64,000 nucleotides of DNA, from NCBI GenBank assembly GCA_018821535.1, contig JAHJLV010000027.1:119309-183308 (forward strand), read 5' to 3'. Shown piece by piece: positions 8,396 through 16,704 of this stretch. A program made the translations under genes and the position numbers. The stretch is from Pseudomonadota bacterium. Its GTDB lineage: Bacteria > Desulfobacterota > Desulfobacteria > Desulfobacterales > Desulfobacteraceae. The stretch's first letter is position 1. The number at the start of each line of letters is the position of its first letter. The notes under the pieces are model-generated. The model was given only the letters and a program-made list of their open reading frames with translations, did no database searches and was not told the DNA's origin.

Positions 8396-9637
8396 TCAGC
8401 TTATTTTTAAAGAAGAAATATGCCGGAATATTAAAAACGCGACTGTTCCTGCGGCCATCATTATCGAGCCGCATAAAAATGCCATGGGCAGGCTTAAAAA
8501 ATCCACGGCAATTCCGGCAGCCATGGCTCCGGTCAGCATGCCCATGCTGTGAGCCATGGTCATGATGGACATCACAGACCCCATGGCTTTTTTGTGTTCT
8601 CCCATGATCACGGCATAGCCCATGACAGCGGGCATGGAAATCCCGCCGCCAAGACCGAAGATCACAACACCGACAACCAGATCCTGAAAAGAAGACGAAT
8701 AAAATAATAAAAACATGCCGACAGTGGACAGTATACCGCCGGACACGGCCATTATTTGCTTATTTATCCTGTCCGCCGCATATCCCATGGGAAGACTCAA
8801 AACCCCTGCCACAAAGACCCCCAGCGTGGCAAGCACACCAATCAAAGATCCGGGCAGATCAAATTTTGTATCGGCAAACAGGGGAAGAAAGCTCCATATG
8901 ACCCCGATACATGCGGTATAGGCATACCGGATGGAAAAAATTGAAACCAGTTCATAATCTTTTAACAACAGCCCCCAGGAAATAATGTCCTGACTGGAAG
9001 TTTTTGCTTTTTCAGCGTTCACCGGCGGCAGAAAAAATATACAGAGCAAAAGCCCGATACCGGACAGAATCCCCATGCAGACAAAGGCTGCATCCAGAGA
9101 CCAGATTTCTTTTATGCTGCCGCCCAGAAGCGGCCCCAGGCTCAGGCTTAAAAACATGGACAGATTAAACAGGCCCATGGAATAACTTTCCGAACCTTCC
9201 GGTGTAATTTCACCCACATAGGCCTGGACCACAGGCATAATCATGGCAGAACCAGCGCCCTGGATAAACCGCAGCACAATCAGCGTTTCCACTGTGTTTG
9301 AAAATATGAATGCAATGGATATCAGTGTATAGACAAAAAGGCCAATGACAATAAAGGGCTTTCTGCCCTTCATATCTGACAGTCTGCCAAAATAGGGCAG
9401 AAGGACAGTCCGTGAAATGGAAAAAGACCCGAATATCAGCCCCACATAGATGCCGGTTGCCCCTAAATCATTGGCATACACCGGCAGAAGCGGCACAACA
9501 ATGCCAACGCCTGTAATGGTTGAAAAAATTGCAAAAAACAGGGTTAAAAAAACAGATTTCTGATCTGTGGGGATAATCCCTTTTGAATGGTGGATCACAG
9601 CTCTGAAAAACTGTGACAGAGAATCTAGGACATGCAT
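8396..9637 (-). CDS. MFS transporter, drug-efflux type
   Basis: A 413-residue protein with twelve predicted hydrophobic helices. It shows the MFS motif between helices 2 and 3 (GRLSDMKGRKPFIVIG), a second copy in the other half (GYAADRINKQIMAV), and an antiporter-like motif in helix 5 (SMGLFNLSMFLSLSLGPLLGG). These place it among proton-coupled efflux pumps of the DHA1 type; the substrate is unknown. The first 13 bases overlap the end of the upstream helicase gene on the same strand, so the two are co-transcribed. The ~250 bases downstream hold the PEP-CTERM promoter and nothing else recognised. Confidence 0.85.
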   Translation of the reverse strand: MHVLDSLSQFFRAVIHHSKGIIPTDQKSVFLTLFFAIFSTITGVGIVVPLLPVYANDLGATGIYVGLIFGSFSISRTVLLPYFGRLSDMKGRKPFIVIGLFVYTLISIAFIFSNTVETLIVLRFIQGAGSAMIMPVVQAYVGEITPEGSESYSMGLFNLSMFLSLSLGPLLGGSIKEIWSLDAAFVCMGILSGIGLLLCIFFLPPVNAEKAKTSSQDIISWGLLLKDYELVSIFSIRYAYTACIGVIWSFLPLFADTKFDLPGSLIGVLATLGVFVAGVLSLPMGYAADRINKQIMAVSGGILSTVGMFLLFYSSSFQDLVVGVVIFGLGGGISMPAVMGYAVIMGEHKKAMGSVMSIMTMAHSMGMLTGAMAAGIAVDFLSLPMAFLCGSIMMAAGTVAFLIFRHISSLKIS

Positions 9638-11487
9638 TCTTTAATCTGGCCGAGAAACCGGCTGGGGGCATTAAACTCTCCCTTGCGGTAATTGGCATGG
9701 GTCAAATACAAAAATCGTTCTGCCCGGGTCATGGCCACATACATCAGGCGGCGTTCTTCGGAAATGGCAGCGTCTCCTGCATCAATGGAGCGCCAGTGGG
9801 GGAAAAGCCGTTCTTCACAGCCCACAATAAACACAGTATCATATTCCAGCCCCTTGGCAGAATGAATGGTCAGAAGAGAAACACCACCGGTATCGGAATC
9901 TTCATCATCGGATTTATCTTCACGGATCAAGGATGCTTCCTCAAGATATTCCAGCATGGTGTCTTTGGGTCTTGCGGTAAAAATCAACTGCTCAAGGTTT
10001 TCTTTTTTTGAAATAAATTCCGCAGGTGTTTTGGTCAGTTTTTCCAGATAATCAAGATAGCCGGTTTTTTCAATGACCACTTCCATGGCCGTTGCAGGCG
10101 ACAGTGCGCAGATTTCATCCAGAATTTCCAACACCCGGGATAAATTCTCATGCACTTTTTTGGTCAGCACACGGTCGGATATCATCATCCGTGCCGCATC
10201 CTGGAGACTGACGGTTTGGGATCTCATCTGGGCCATTTTCTTCACCATGGACGGCCCGATCCCTCGTTTGGGCGTATTGAGAATCCGCTCAAAGGACACA
10301 TCATCTCCGGGGAAAACCGCTGCGCTCAGATAAGAATTAATATCCAGAATTTCCATGCGTTCAAAAAACCCCTGGGACCCTTTTAAGCTGTACGGGATTC
10401 GATAGGCCCTGAAAATCTTTTCAAAGGGCAGGGAACAGAATTTGGTCCGGTACACCACAGCAATTTTATCCAGGCTGATCCCCTGGCCCTGGCGGTTCAT
10501 TCCCTTGATTCTTCTGGCCACCCATTCTGCCTCATGGGTATCGGACATGAAATCATAGATTTCCACCACACCGCCTTTTTTCTGGGAAAAACATTTTTTT
10601 TCCATCTTGTCCGGATTGTAATCAATCAGATCATTGGCCACCTGGACAATCTCGTTTGCCGAACGGTAATTTTCCTCCAGCCTGAAAATTTTTGAATCCT
10701 TGTATTTTTGCGGAAAATCCAGGAAATGATTCACATTGGAGCCGCGAAATCCGTAAACCGCCTGCCAGTCATCTCCCACGCAGAACAGGTTCCGGTGTTC
10801 ACCCAAAAGCAGATTGGTCAGATCATCCTGGAGATTATTGGTGTCCTGGTATTCATCCACCAGAATATAGGAAAAATAGTTCTGATAATATGTTCTGATC
10901 TTTTCATTATCCCGGAGCAGATCTCTTGTTTTCAAAAGAATATTGTCAAAATCCACGGAATTCATTTCTTTTAAGCGCGCTTCATACTGAACAAAGATAT
11001 CCTGAACCCGGATACCGAAAAATCCAGGTTTTAATTCAAAATATTTTTCAGGATTACCAAAATTCTTGGCCCGTGAAATGGACGATAAAATTCTGTTGGC
11101 ATATTTTTTTTCAATATTGTTTTTAACGCACAGCTCCTTGGACAGTTTCTCCTGCTGGTAAACAGAGAACACCTGGACAGGACTGGCATATCCCATGACA
11201 TCACAATGCTGCTTTAAAATCATCAGGCAGGCAGAATGATAGGTTCGAACCCAGTGAAAATCCTTGTAATCCAGACCAGTCATCTTCATCAGGCGCGATT
11301 TCATCTCGTCCGCGGCTTTATTGGTGAAGGTGATGGCCAGAATCCGTTTCGGATCATGGCCCTGGTCCACAAGATGCGAAAATTTTGCCGTCAGGGTCCG
11401 GGTTTTGCCCGAGCCTGCCCCGGCCACCACAAGTGCCGGGGAACCTTCATGATCAACTGCGTCCTGCTGAGCGGGCGATAACTGCAT
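9625..11487 (-). CDS. UvrD/PcrA/Rep-type ATP-dependent DNA helicase
   Basis: A 620-residue superfamily 1A helicase. Motifs in order: Q-motif LSPAQQDAV, Walker A AGAGSGKT (Lys 28), Ia TFTNKAADEM, II LVDEYQDTN, III GDDWQAVYGFRGS, IV LEENYRS, V LLTIHSAKGLEYDTVF and VI RRLMYVAMTRA. It acts as a 3'-5' DNA unwinding motor in repair or replication restart. It is shorter than UvrD (~720), lacking most of the C-terminal tail and closer to Rep or compact bacterial UvrD-like forms. AGGGG three bases before ATG 11487 supports the start. It lies between the phosphomutase gene upstream (6-base gap) and the MFS gene downstream (overlap). Confidence 0.92.
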   Translation of the reverse strand: MQLSPAQQDAVDHEGSPALVVAGAGSGKTRTLTAKFSHLVDQGHDPKRILAITFTNKAADEMKSRLMKMTGLDYKDFHWVRTYHSACLMILKQHCDVMGYASPVQVFSVYQQEKLSKELCVKNNIEKKYANRILSSISRAKNFGNPEKYFELKPGFFGIRVQDIFVQYEARLKEMNSVDFDNILLKTRDLLRDNEKIRTYYQNYFSYILVDEYQDTNNLQDDLTNLLLGEHRNLFCVGDDWQAVYGFRGSNVNHFLDFPQKYKDSKIFRLEENYRSANEIVQVANDLIDYNPDKMEKKCFSQKKGGVVEIYDFMSDTHEAEWVARRIKGMNRQGQGISLDKIAVVYRTKFCSLPFEKIFRAYRIPYSLKGSQGFFERMEILDINSYLSAAVFPGDDVSFERILNTPKRGIGPSMVKKMAQMRSQTVSLQDAARMMISDRVLTKKVHENLSRVLEILDEICALSPATAMEVVIEKTGYLDYLEKLTKTPAEFISKKENLEQLIFTARPKDTMLEYLEEASLIREDKSDDEDSDTGGVSLLTIHSAKGLEYDTVFIVGCEERLFPHWRSIDAGDAAISEERRLMYVAMTRAERFLYLTHANYRKGEFNAPSRFLGQIKECMS

Positions 11488-11493
11488 AAACCC

Positions 11494-12849
11494 CTATTTA
11501 ATCTCATCTATAATGGTTTTCAGGGCAGACTCGATTTCTGCCCTGATTTCTTCCAGACGGCTTTGGCTGAGTGCCTCAAACCGAAGAACCAGCGCCGGCT
11601 GTGTATTCGATGCCCGGACAAGTCCCCAGCCGTCTTTGTAAACCGCGCGAAGACCGTCAATATCAATGACCTCCTGTCTGGCTTTAAAATGCGCGACAAT
11701 TTTATCAACAACCTTGAATTTAATATTATCCGGACATTCCACCCGAAGTTCCGGCGTGGTATAGGTCCTGGGAAGATCGGCGATCAGTTCATCCACTCCC
11801 TTGCCGGTATCCGCCATAATCTCAAGCAGACGGCAGGTGGCATACAAGGCATCATCAAATCCCAGATACCGGTCCTTGAAAAACATATGCCCGCTCATTT
11901 CTCCGGCCAGGGCTGCATTTTCTTCCTTCATTTTTTTCTTGATCAGAGAATGCCCGGTACGCCACATGATGGCAATTCCGCCATGCTTTCGGATATCATC
12001 GTACATGACCATGGAGCATTTGACTTCTGAAATAAATGTGGCCCCGGGCTGTCTTTGCAGAATTTCCCTGGCATAGATGATCATGAGCTGATCCCCGTAA
12101 ATCACCTGTCCGTTTTTATCCACCACGCCGATTCTGTCCGCATCTCCGTCATATCCCACACCCAGATCAAGATGGTTTTCCTTGACCAGTTTTATCAGAT
12201 CCCCAAGATTTTTTTTCTGTGTAGGATCAGCTTCATGATTTGGAAAACTGCCATCCATATCACAGAAGATATCATGCACTTCACATCCCAGTTTTTTCAA
12301 TACCGGCAATGCCGTGACCCCGCCGGTACCATTGCCTGCATCAATGCCCACCCGGATGGTTTTCCTGATTTTAATGATATCCAGAATATTGTCCATATAT
12401 GCGGGCATCACATCCTGTCGGGTCAGATTGCCGCGGCCTTCCTCAAAATCATTGTTCTCAATCAGAATCCGGACATCCTGCAACCCATGACTGTGTATGG
12501 AATCCTGGCCGTTCATCAGCTTGAACCCGTTATATTCCGGCGGGTTATGACTGGCCGTCACCATGGCGCCCCCGTCCAGATTCAGATGATGAATCGAAAA
12601 ATAAAGCACGGGTGTGGGACAGGTGCCGATATCAATGACATTGCAGCCCGTGGACGTAATCCCCTGAATGAACAGGTCCGAAAACATATCCGAGGTTTTT
12701 CTGCAGTCCCGTCCGACAGATACTGTTTTTTTGCCTGATCTTGCCAGAAGTGTTCCATATGCCTTGCCGATATTAATGACATCAGCTTCCATAATATCCT
12801 TCCCAACCACGCCTCTGATATCATATTCTCTAAAAATTCCCGGATTCAT
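11494..12849 (-). CDS. Phosphomannomutase/phosphoglucomutase
   Basis: An alpha-D-phosphohexomutase of about 451 residues that interconverts sugar 6- and 1-phosphates for nucleotide-sugar and polysaccharide synthesis. Visible motifs: N-terminal FREYDIRGVVG, the catalytic phosphoserine loop TASHNPPEYNG, the metal-binding DGDADRIG loop, the sugar-specificity GEMSGHMFF loop, and the C-terminal phosphate-binding RASNTQPALVLRFEA. The order and EMSGH sequence fit the ManB/AlgC dual-specificity group. The frame could extend to 12945, but ATG 12849 (MNPGIFREYD) is preferred because GAGGAGGC lies three bases upstream. It follows the uppP gene by 13 bases, tying it to envelope carbohydrate synthesis. 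Confidence 0.92.
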   Translation of the reverse strand: MNPGIFREYDIRGVVGKDIMEADVINIGKAYGTLLARSGKKTVSVGRDCRKTSDMFSDLFIQGITSTGCNVIDIGTCPTPVLYFSIHHLNLDGGAMVTASHNPPEYNGFKLMNGQDSIHSHGLQDVRILIENNDFEEGRGNLTRQDVMPAYMDNILDIIKIRKTIRVGIDAGNGTGGVTALPVLKKLGCEVHDIFCDMDGSFPNHEADPTQKKNLGDLIKLVKENHLDLGVGYDGDADRIGVVDKNGQVIYGDQLMIIYAREILQRQPGATFISEVKCSMVMYDDIRKHGGIAIMWRTGHSLIKKKMKEENAALAGEMSGHMFFKDRYLGFDDALYATCRLLEIMADTGKGVDELIADLPRTYTTPELRVECPDNIKFKVVDKIVAHFKARQEVIDIDGLRAVYKDGWGLVRASNTQPALVLRFEALSQSRLEEIRAEIESALKTIIDEIK

Positions 12850-12862
12850 AATGCCTCCTCGT

Positions 12863-13690
12863 TTACATAAATTTCGATAAAAGGACCAGAGTCCCAATAA
12901 TCCAACAATATGGTGCAAACAAATGAAATCTGCCTGCATGAACAAGTCTGAGCAAGGTCTTTAATGCAATCAGCCCCACGACAAATGAAGCAAGTGTCGC
13001 CCAGATGGTGATCATGTCGATGGATGTTCCGGCGTCGATCATGTCTTTTACGCCCAGAACCTGGGCACCCAGGATGGCCGGGACAGACAGCAGAAAAGAA
13101 AATTTGGCAGCAACATGACGGTTCATGCCCAGAAACATGCCTGCTGCAATGGTGCTGCCGGACCTTGACACCCCGGGAATAACCGCAAACCCCTGGGTAA
13201 TACCAATTATTACGGCCTGTTTTATTCCAAATACGGAGGATTTTTCATCTGTCACATAATATTTTCTGGAAAGCCATAAAAGTGTTCCTGTAACGATCAG
13301 CATGGCCCCAACCAGAACCTGGGAGGAAAACAATACCGCTTCAAACTGTTTGATCACAAGCCCGATAATGGCTGTGGGAACAGAACCGATAATAATAAAG
13401 GCCGCCATTCTCAAATTCTCATCTTCTTTGAACATAGAACTGGCTGTCTTAAATGAAAACAACTGTGCAAAATACCTGAAAACAGATGTCAGAATCGCAA
13501 TGATATCAGGAAAATAAACAACCAGAACAGCCAGAAGTGTTCCCATATGAACACTGATATCAAAACTCAGTTGAGACTCTGTAATGCCAAAAAAAATCTG
13601 CCCCAGAACCAGATGGCCGGAGCTGCTGACAGGTAAAAATTCTGTAAGTCCCTGCAGAATTCCAAGAATAATTGCTTGATATAGTTCCAT
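12863..13690 (-). CDS. uppP: Undecaprenyl-diphosphatase UppP (BacA)
   Basis: A 275-residue integral membrane phosphatase that recycles undecaprenyl diphosphate to the monophosphate carrier for peptidoglycan and polysaccharide export. Signature motifs are intact: QGLTEFLPVSSSGHLV (residues ~13-28) and VIPGVSRSGSTIAAG in the second half. Length and eight or so hydrophobic segments fit the family. It is the first gene of a minus-strand run: uppP, phosphohexomutase, UvrD-like helicase, MFS. The 230 bases upstream are shared with the divergent ompA-like lipoprotein gene. Confidence 0.93.
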   Translation of the reverse strand: MELYQAIILGILQGLTEFLPVSSSGHLVLGQIFFGITESQLSFDISVHMGTLLAVLVVYFPDIIAILTSVFRYFAQLFSFKTASSMFKEDENLRMAAFIIIGSVPTAIIGLVIKQFEAVLFSSQVLVGAMLIVTGTLLWLSRKYYVTDEKSSVFGIKQAVIIGITQGFAVIPGVSRSGSTIAAGMFLGMNRHVAAKFSFLLSVPAILGAQVLGVKDMIDAGTSIDMITIWATLASFVVGLIALKTLLRLVHAGRFHLFAPYCWIIGTLVLLSKFM

Positions 13691-13806
13691 ATTTGATTCG
13701 TTTCTTATTAAATATTAATGACCAGCAAATGGCCTTGATATATAATTCCTGAGCCTAAATTGCAAGGTTTTAAAAAGGCCGCATCATCATCTGACAGTTA
13801 ATTTCG

Positions 13807-13873
13807 CACAAAGGTTGATTTCATTTTGTTTTTCCTGTAAAAATAAACACTGTATTTTGGGTTAGCTATCTTC
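13807..13873 (+). repeat. Upstream element, copy 1 of a duplicated promoter region
   Basis: About 67 bases upstream of the OmpA lipoprotein gene align with 15351-15418 upstream of the VWA-OmpA gene. They share ACAAAG, TTGTTTTTCCTGTAAA, a TATTTT run, GGGTTA and TATCTTC in the same order. It probably contains the promoter, but no clean -35/-10 pair is evident. Confidence 0.7.
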
Positions 13874-13920
13874 ACTTGATTATCAATGATACAAACACAA
13901 TTCAACAAGGAGAAAAAAAA

Positions 13921-14481
13921 ATGAGGCTTTTAACAAGAGGTTTATTAATTTTTTCTGCTGTCCTGTTTTTATTCGGATGTGCGGCACAGCAGACAACACC
14001 TTCATCACAAGCCCAGACTGCCCAGACCGCACCGGCTGCACCCGCAGCACCGGCACCGGTAGACAGTGACCAGGACGGTGTTGTGGACTCAAAAGACAAG
14101 TGCCCTGATACCCCCCTGGGCGCCAACGTCAGCCCGTATACCGGATGCTGGACCCTCGGGCATGTGCTTTTCAATTATGACAAGGCCGACATCAGAGCTG
14201 CACATCAGCCCATGCTGTTTAATATTGTTGAGGTCCTTGAAAAAAATCCGGACATGACCATCCAGCTTGATGGCCATTGCGATAATATGGGATCTGCCCA
14301 ATACAATATGGGATTGTCTGCCAGACGCGCCAATGCAGTAAAACAGTATCTGGTGGATGAAGGTATTGCAGCCAGCCGGGTTAAGACCAAAGCCTATGGC
14401 TTTTCCAAACCAATCGCCACCAACGATACAGATGAAGGCCGTGCATTGAACAGAAGAGTTGAAATTACGCCCATTAAATAA
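13921..14481 (+). CDS. OmpA-family peptidoglycan-binding lipoprotein (Pal-like)
   Basis: A lipoprotein of about 186 residues. The signal peptide ends in a lipobox (LFLFGC), followed by an Ala/Pro/Gln-rich linker, one thrombospondin type-3-like calcium repeat (DSDQDGVVDSKDKCPDTPLG), and an OmpA C-terminal domain with the diaminopimelate-binding pattern (LDGHCDNMGS...NMGLSARRANAVKQYL...NRRVEI). The role is anchoring the outer membrane to peptidoglycan. ATG 13921 is preferred over 13876 because of AAGGAG nine bases before and the signal peptide starting there. Its last 420 bases are nearly the same as the end of the VWA-OmpA gene at 16207-16626. Confidence 0.9.
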   Translation: MRLLTRGLLIFSAVLFLFGCAAQQTTPSSQAQTAQTAPAAPAAPAPVDSDQDGVVDSKDKCPDTPLGANVSPYTGCWTLGHVLFNYDKADIRAAHQPMLFNIVEVLEKNPDMTIQLDGHCDNMGSAQYNMGLSARRANAVKQYLVDEGIAASRVKTKAYGFSKPIATNDTDEGRALNRRVEITPIK

Positions 14482-14503
14482 TTTTAAGATCATATAAACG
14501 CCT

Positions 14504-14543
14504 AAAAGTCCCGGCAGATTCAAATCTGCCGGGACTTTTTTTT
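14504..14543 (+). terminator. Rho-independent terminator of the OmpA lipoprotein gene
   Basis: A long GC-rich stem (AGTCCCGGCAGAT paired with ATCTGCCGGGACT) with a four-base loop is followed by eight T. The 28-base core at 14508-14535 is identical to that of the terminator at 16671-16698. Confidence 0.93.
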
Positions 14544-14657
14544 GCTTTTATAAAAACCAAATCCTTTTCAAACAGGGCAATTGCATGTAAATTTTTTACG
14601 CCATGGGGATTATTATCATCTGCAACCAGAATATATAATCCATGTTGGCATAAAAGC

Positions 14658-14695
14658 TTGACATGCGGTCCGTTTATGGTACTATTTTCGGACCG
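14658..14695 (+). promoter_or_regulatory. Promoter and palindromic operator of the toxin-antitoxin operon
   Basis: TTGACA (14658-14663) and TACTAT (14680-14685) are spaced 16 bases apart: a near-consensus sigma-70 promoter. An inverted repeat CGGTCCG (14666-14672) / CGGACCG (14689-14695) brackets the -10 box, as expected for repression by the antitoxin/toxin complex. Confidence 0.8.
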
Positions 14696-14707
14696 GAGGA
14701 AATAACA

Positions 14708-14989
14708 ATGAATATTACAAGTGATATCAAGCCAGTCACCTATTTAAAATCACGAGCAGCCGACTTGCTTAATCAAATCAATGAAACGCATCGGCCTGTA
14801 ATAATTACCCAGAACGGTGAGCCAAGAGCCATCCTGCAAGACCCAAAAAGCTATGAAAATATGCGCAATGCCATCGGTATTTTAAAGCTCCTTTCGGAGG
14901 GGGAAGCCGATATCAGGGAGGGGCGCATTAAATCACAGGAGGATGTTTTTGACGAAATCGAGAATGCATTGAAAGCCAGCCGGAAATGA
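14708..14989 (+). CDS. Phd/YefM-family antitoxin
   Basis: A 93-residue antitoxin. The N-terminal half has the Phd/YefM DNA-binding fold (SDIKPVTYLKSRAADLLNQI...RPVIITQNGEPRAILQDPKSYE). The charged C-terminal tail would wrap and neutralise the toxin. ATG 14708 is chosen because GGAGGA lies seven bases upstream; the frame also has an earlier ATG at 14663, which lies inside the promoter. It overlaps the toxin gene by four bases (ATGA). Together with the toxin it would repress its own promoter through the palindrome at 14666-14695. Confidence 0.92.
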   Translation: MNITSDIKPVTYLKSRAADLLNQINETHRPVIITQNGEPRAILQDPKSYENMRNAIGILKLLSEGEADIREGRIKSQEDVFDEIENALKASRK

Positions 14990-15315
14990 ACAAGAAATAT
15001 CAGGTCACATGGGCTGCAGTGGCACAACATGATCTGAAACAAATCATTGAATATATAGCGATAGATAGCCCGGGCAATGCGTCCCGGATACTCAAAAGAA
15101 TCAAACAAAAAGCATCCGGTCTTTATGCCATGCCGGATCGTGGTAAAATTGTTCCGGAGTTGAGAGACCAGGGTATACACACCTACCGGGAACTGATTAT
15201 AGCTCCCTGGCGAATAATATACAGAATATCAGATACAGCTGTTTTTGTTTTGTCCGTTATCGATTCAAGGCGGAATGTCGAAGATATCTTGCTTGATAGA
15301 TTCGTCAAATATTAA
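14986..15315 (+). CDS. ParE/RelE-superfamily toxin
   Basis: A 109-residue toxin of the ParE/RelE fold, with the N-terminal helices (YQVTWAAVAQHDLKQIIEYIA), a central MPDRGKIVPELRDQGIHTYRELI segment, and the terminal strand pair WRIIYRI...VLSVIDSRRNVEDIL. The R-x-L...WRIIY arrangement resembles ParE-type gyrase poisons more than mRNA-cleaving RelE, but the target cannot be assigned from sequence. It is translationally coupled to the antitoxin. The pair sits between two duplicated OmpA lipoprotein genes and has its own promoter. Confidence 0.9.
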   Translation: MNKKYQVTWAAVAQHDLKQIIEYIAIDSPGNASRILKRIKQKASGLYAMPDRGKIVPELRDQGIHTYRELIIAPWRIIYRISDTAVFVLSVIDSRRNVEDILLDRFVKY

Positions 15316-15350
15316 AAATGCCTGCAATCGCCTCTGCCTTCTCAAAAAAA

Positions 15351-15418
15351 ACAAAGCTTGATTCCCATTTGTTTTTCCTGTAAATATGAGTATTATATTT
15401 TTGGGTTAAATATCTTCT
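15351..15418 (+). repeat. Upstream element, copy 2 of a duplicated promoter region
   Basis: Second copy of the element at 13807-13873, here 5' of the VWA-OmpA gene. Blocks TTGTTTTTCCTGTAAA, GGGTTA and TATCTTC are conserved. After it the two leaders diverge until the purine-rich ribosome site. Confidence 0.7.
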
Positions 15419-15474
15419 CGAGTAATCATCCATGTGTATTTAGATAAAAACAAATCAAAAGGAGAAAAGACGAA

Positions 15475-16626
15475 ATGAGACTTTTAATTAAAAGTTTGCT
15501 GACACTTTCTGCAGTCATTTTTTTATTTGGCTGTGCAACAAAAACCCCATTGCCAAATTTTGAGGCAAAACAATTTGATACAAACATGTATTCTTCCAAA
15601 GTGGATAATTTTCTGATCCTTTTTGATGCTTCCAGCTCTCTGGAAATGGACCAGACCTTTGAAACCGCACGCGCGGTTGTGACCCGGCTGAACCAGACCA
15701 TCCCCGAGATGGGCCAGACTGCCGGATTAAGATCATTCGGCCATGATCCCGGTGTTTCCATGAATGAGACCCAGTTATTCTATGGAATGGAAAAATACTC
15801 CACTGCAAAATTACAAAGCAGTTTTGACAAAATCAAAAAAGCCGGCGGATTCAGCCCCATCAACAAAGGTCTTGATGAAGCAGGCAAAGACCTCAAAGGC
15901 CTTTCAGGCACAAGAAATGCCATCATTCTGGTCAGTGACGGCAAAGACATGCCAAGAGATGTTCTGGATGCCGCAAAAAGACTCAAAGACACATATAAAG
16001 ACAATATCTGCTTTTATACCATCCATATCGGCAAATCCGTCTCCGGAAAAGCACTGCTAAAACAGATTGCAGATATCGGCGGATGCGGATTTGCATCCGA
16101 TGCCCAGGACCTGCTGACTGGCCATGGCATGGCTGCCTTTGTAGAAAACGCGCTTTTGCATAAAAAAGGAACCCCCATGGCACCTGCAGGGCCGGCATCG
16201 CCAATGGACAGTGATCAGGACGGTGTTGTGGACTCAAAAGACAAATGCCCTGATACCCCCCTGGGTGCAAGCGTCAGCCCGTATACCGGATGCTGGACCC
16301 TGGGACATGTGCTTTTTAACTATAACAAGGCTGACATCAGAGCCGCACATCAACCCATGCTGTATAATGTTGTTGAGGTTCTTGAAAAAAATCCGGGCAT
16401 GACAGTTCAGCTTGACGGCCATTGCGACAATATCGGATCTGCCCAATACAATATGGGATTGTCTGCCAGACGCGCCAATGCAGTAAAACAGTATCTGGTT
16501 GATGAAGGCATTGCAGCCAGCCGCGTTAAGACCAAAGCCTATGGTCTTTCCAAGCCAGTTGCCACCAACGATACAGATGAAGGCCGCGCATTGAACAGAA
16601 GAGTTGAGATTACGCCCATGAAGTAA
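15475..16626 (+). CDS. VWA-OmpA fusion lipoprotein
   Basis: A 383-residue lipoprotein (lipobox IFLFGC). A von Willebrand A domain (~40-225) carries an intact metal-ion-dependent adhesion site start (DASSS), with LVSDGKD as a later metal ligand region. It is followed by the same calcium-repeat and OmpA peptidoglycan-binding module as the lipoprotein at 13921-14481. The VWA part likely binds a partner or envelope ligand while OmpA grips peptidoglycan; the ligand is unknown. AAAGGAG eleven bases before ATG 15475 supports the start. Apart from the extra VWA domain, signal peptide, linker, OmpA domain, upstream region and terminator all match the neighbour, so one arose from the other. Confidence 0.9.
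   Translation: MRLLIKSLLTLSAVIFLFGCATKTPLPNFEAKQFDTNMYSSKVDNFLILFDASSSLEMDQTFETARAVVTRLNQTIPEMGQTAGLRSFGHDPGVSMNETQLFYGMEKYSTAKLQSSFDKIKKAGGFSPINKGLDEAGKDLKGLSGTRNAIILVSDGKDMPRDVLDAAKRLKDTYKDNICFYTIHIGKSVSGKALLKQIADIGGCGFASDAQDLLTGHGMAAFVENALLHKKGTPMAPAGPASPMDSDQDGVVDSKDKCPDTPLGASVSPYTGCWTLGHVLFNYNKADIRAAHQPMLYNVVEVLEKNPGMTVQLDGHCDNIGSAQYNMGLSARRANAVKQYLVDEGIAASRVKTKAYGLSKPVATNDTDEGRALNRRVEITPMK
16207..16626 (+). repeat. Duplicated OmpA module (partner 14062-14481)
   Basis: These 420 bases align without gaps to 14062-14481. I counted about 36 differences by eye, most at third codon positions, leaving around ten amino-acid changes. The long runs without change indicate recent duplication or gene conversion. 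Confidence 0.9.
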
Positions 16627-16665
16627 TTTTTTTATCGTATAAATCCCAAATCGTATAAACCAAGG

Positions 16666-16704
16666 AAAACGTCCCGGCAGATTCAAATCTGCCGGGACGT
16701 TTTT
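16666..16704. terminator. Bidirectional terminator between VWA-OmpA and moeA-PBP genes
   Basis: Stem AAAACGTCCCGGCAGAT / ATCTGCCGGGACGTTTTT with a four-base loop. A-run and T-run on opposite sides allow termination in both directions for the converging genes. The core at 16671-16698 is identical to 14508-14535. Confidence 0.92.
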
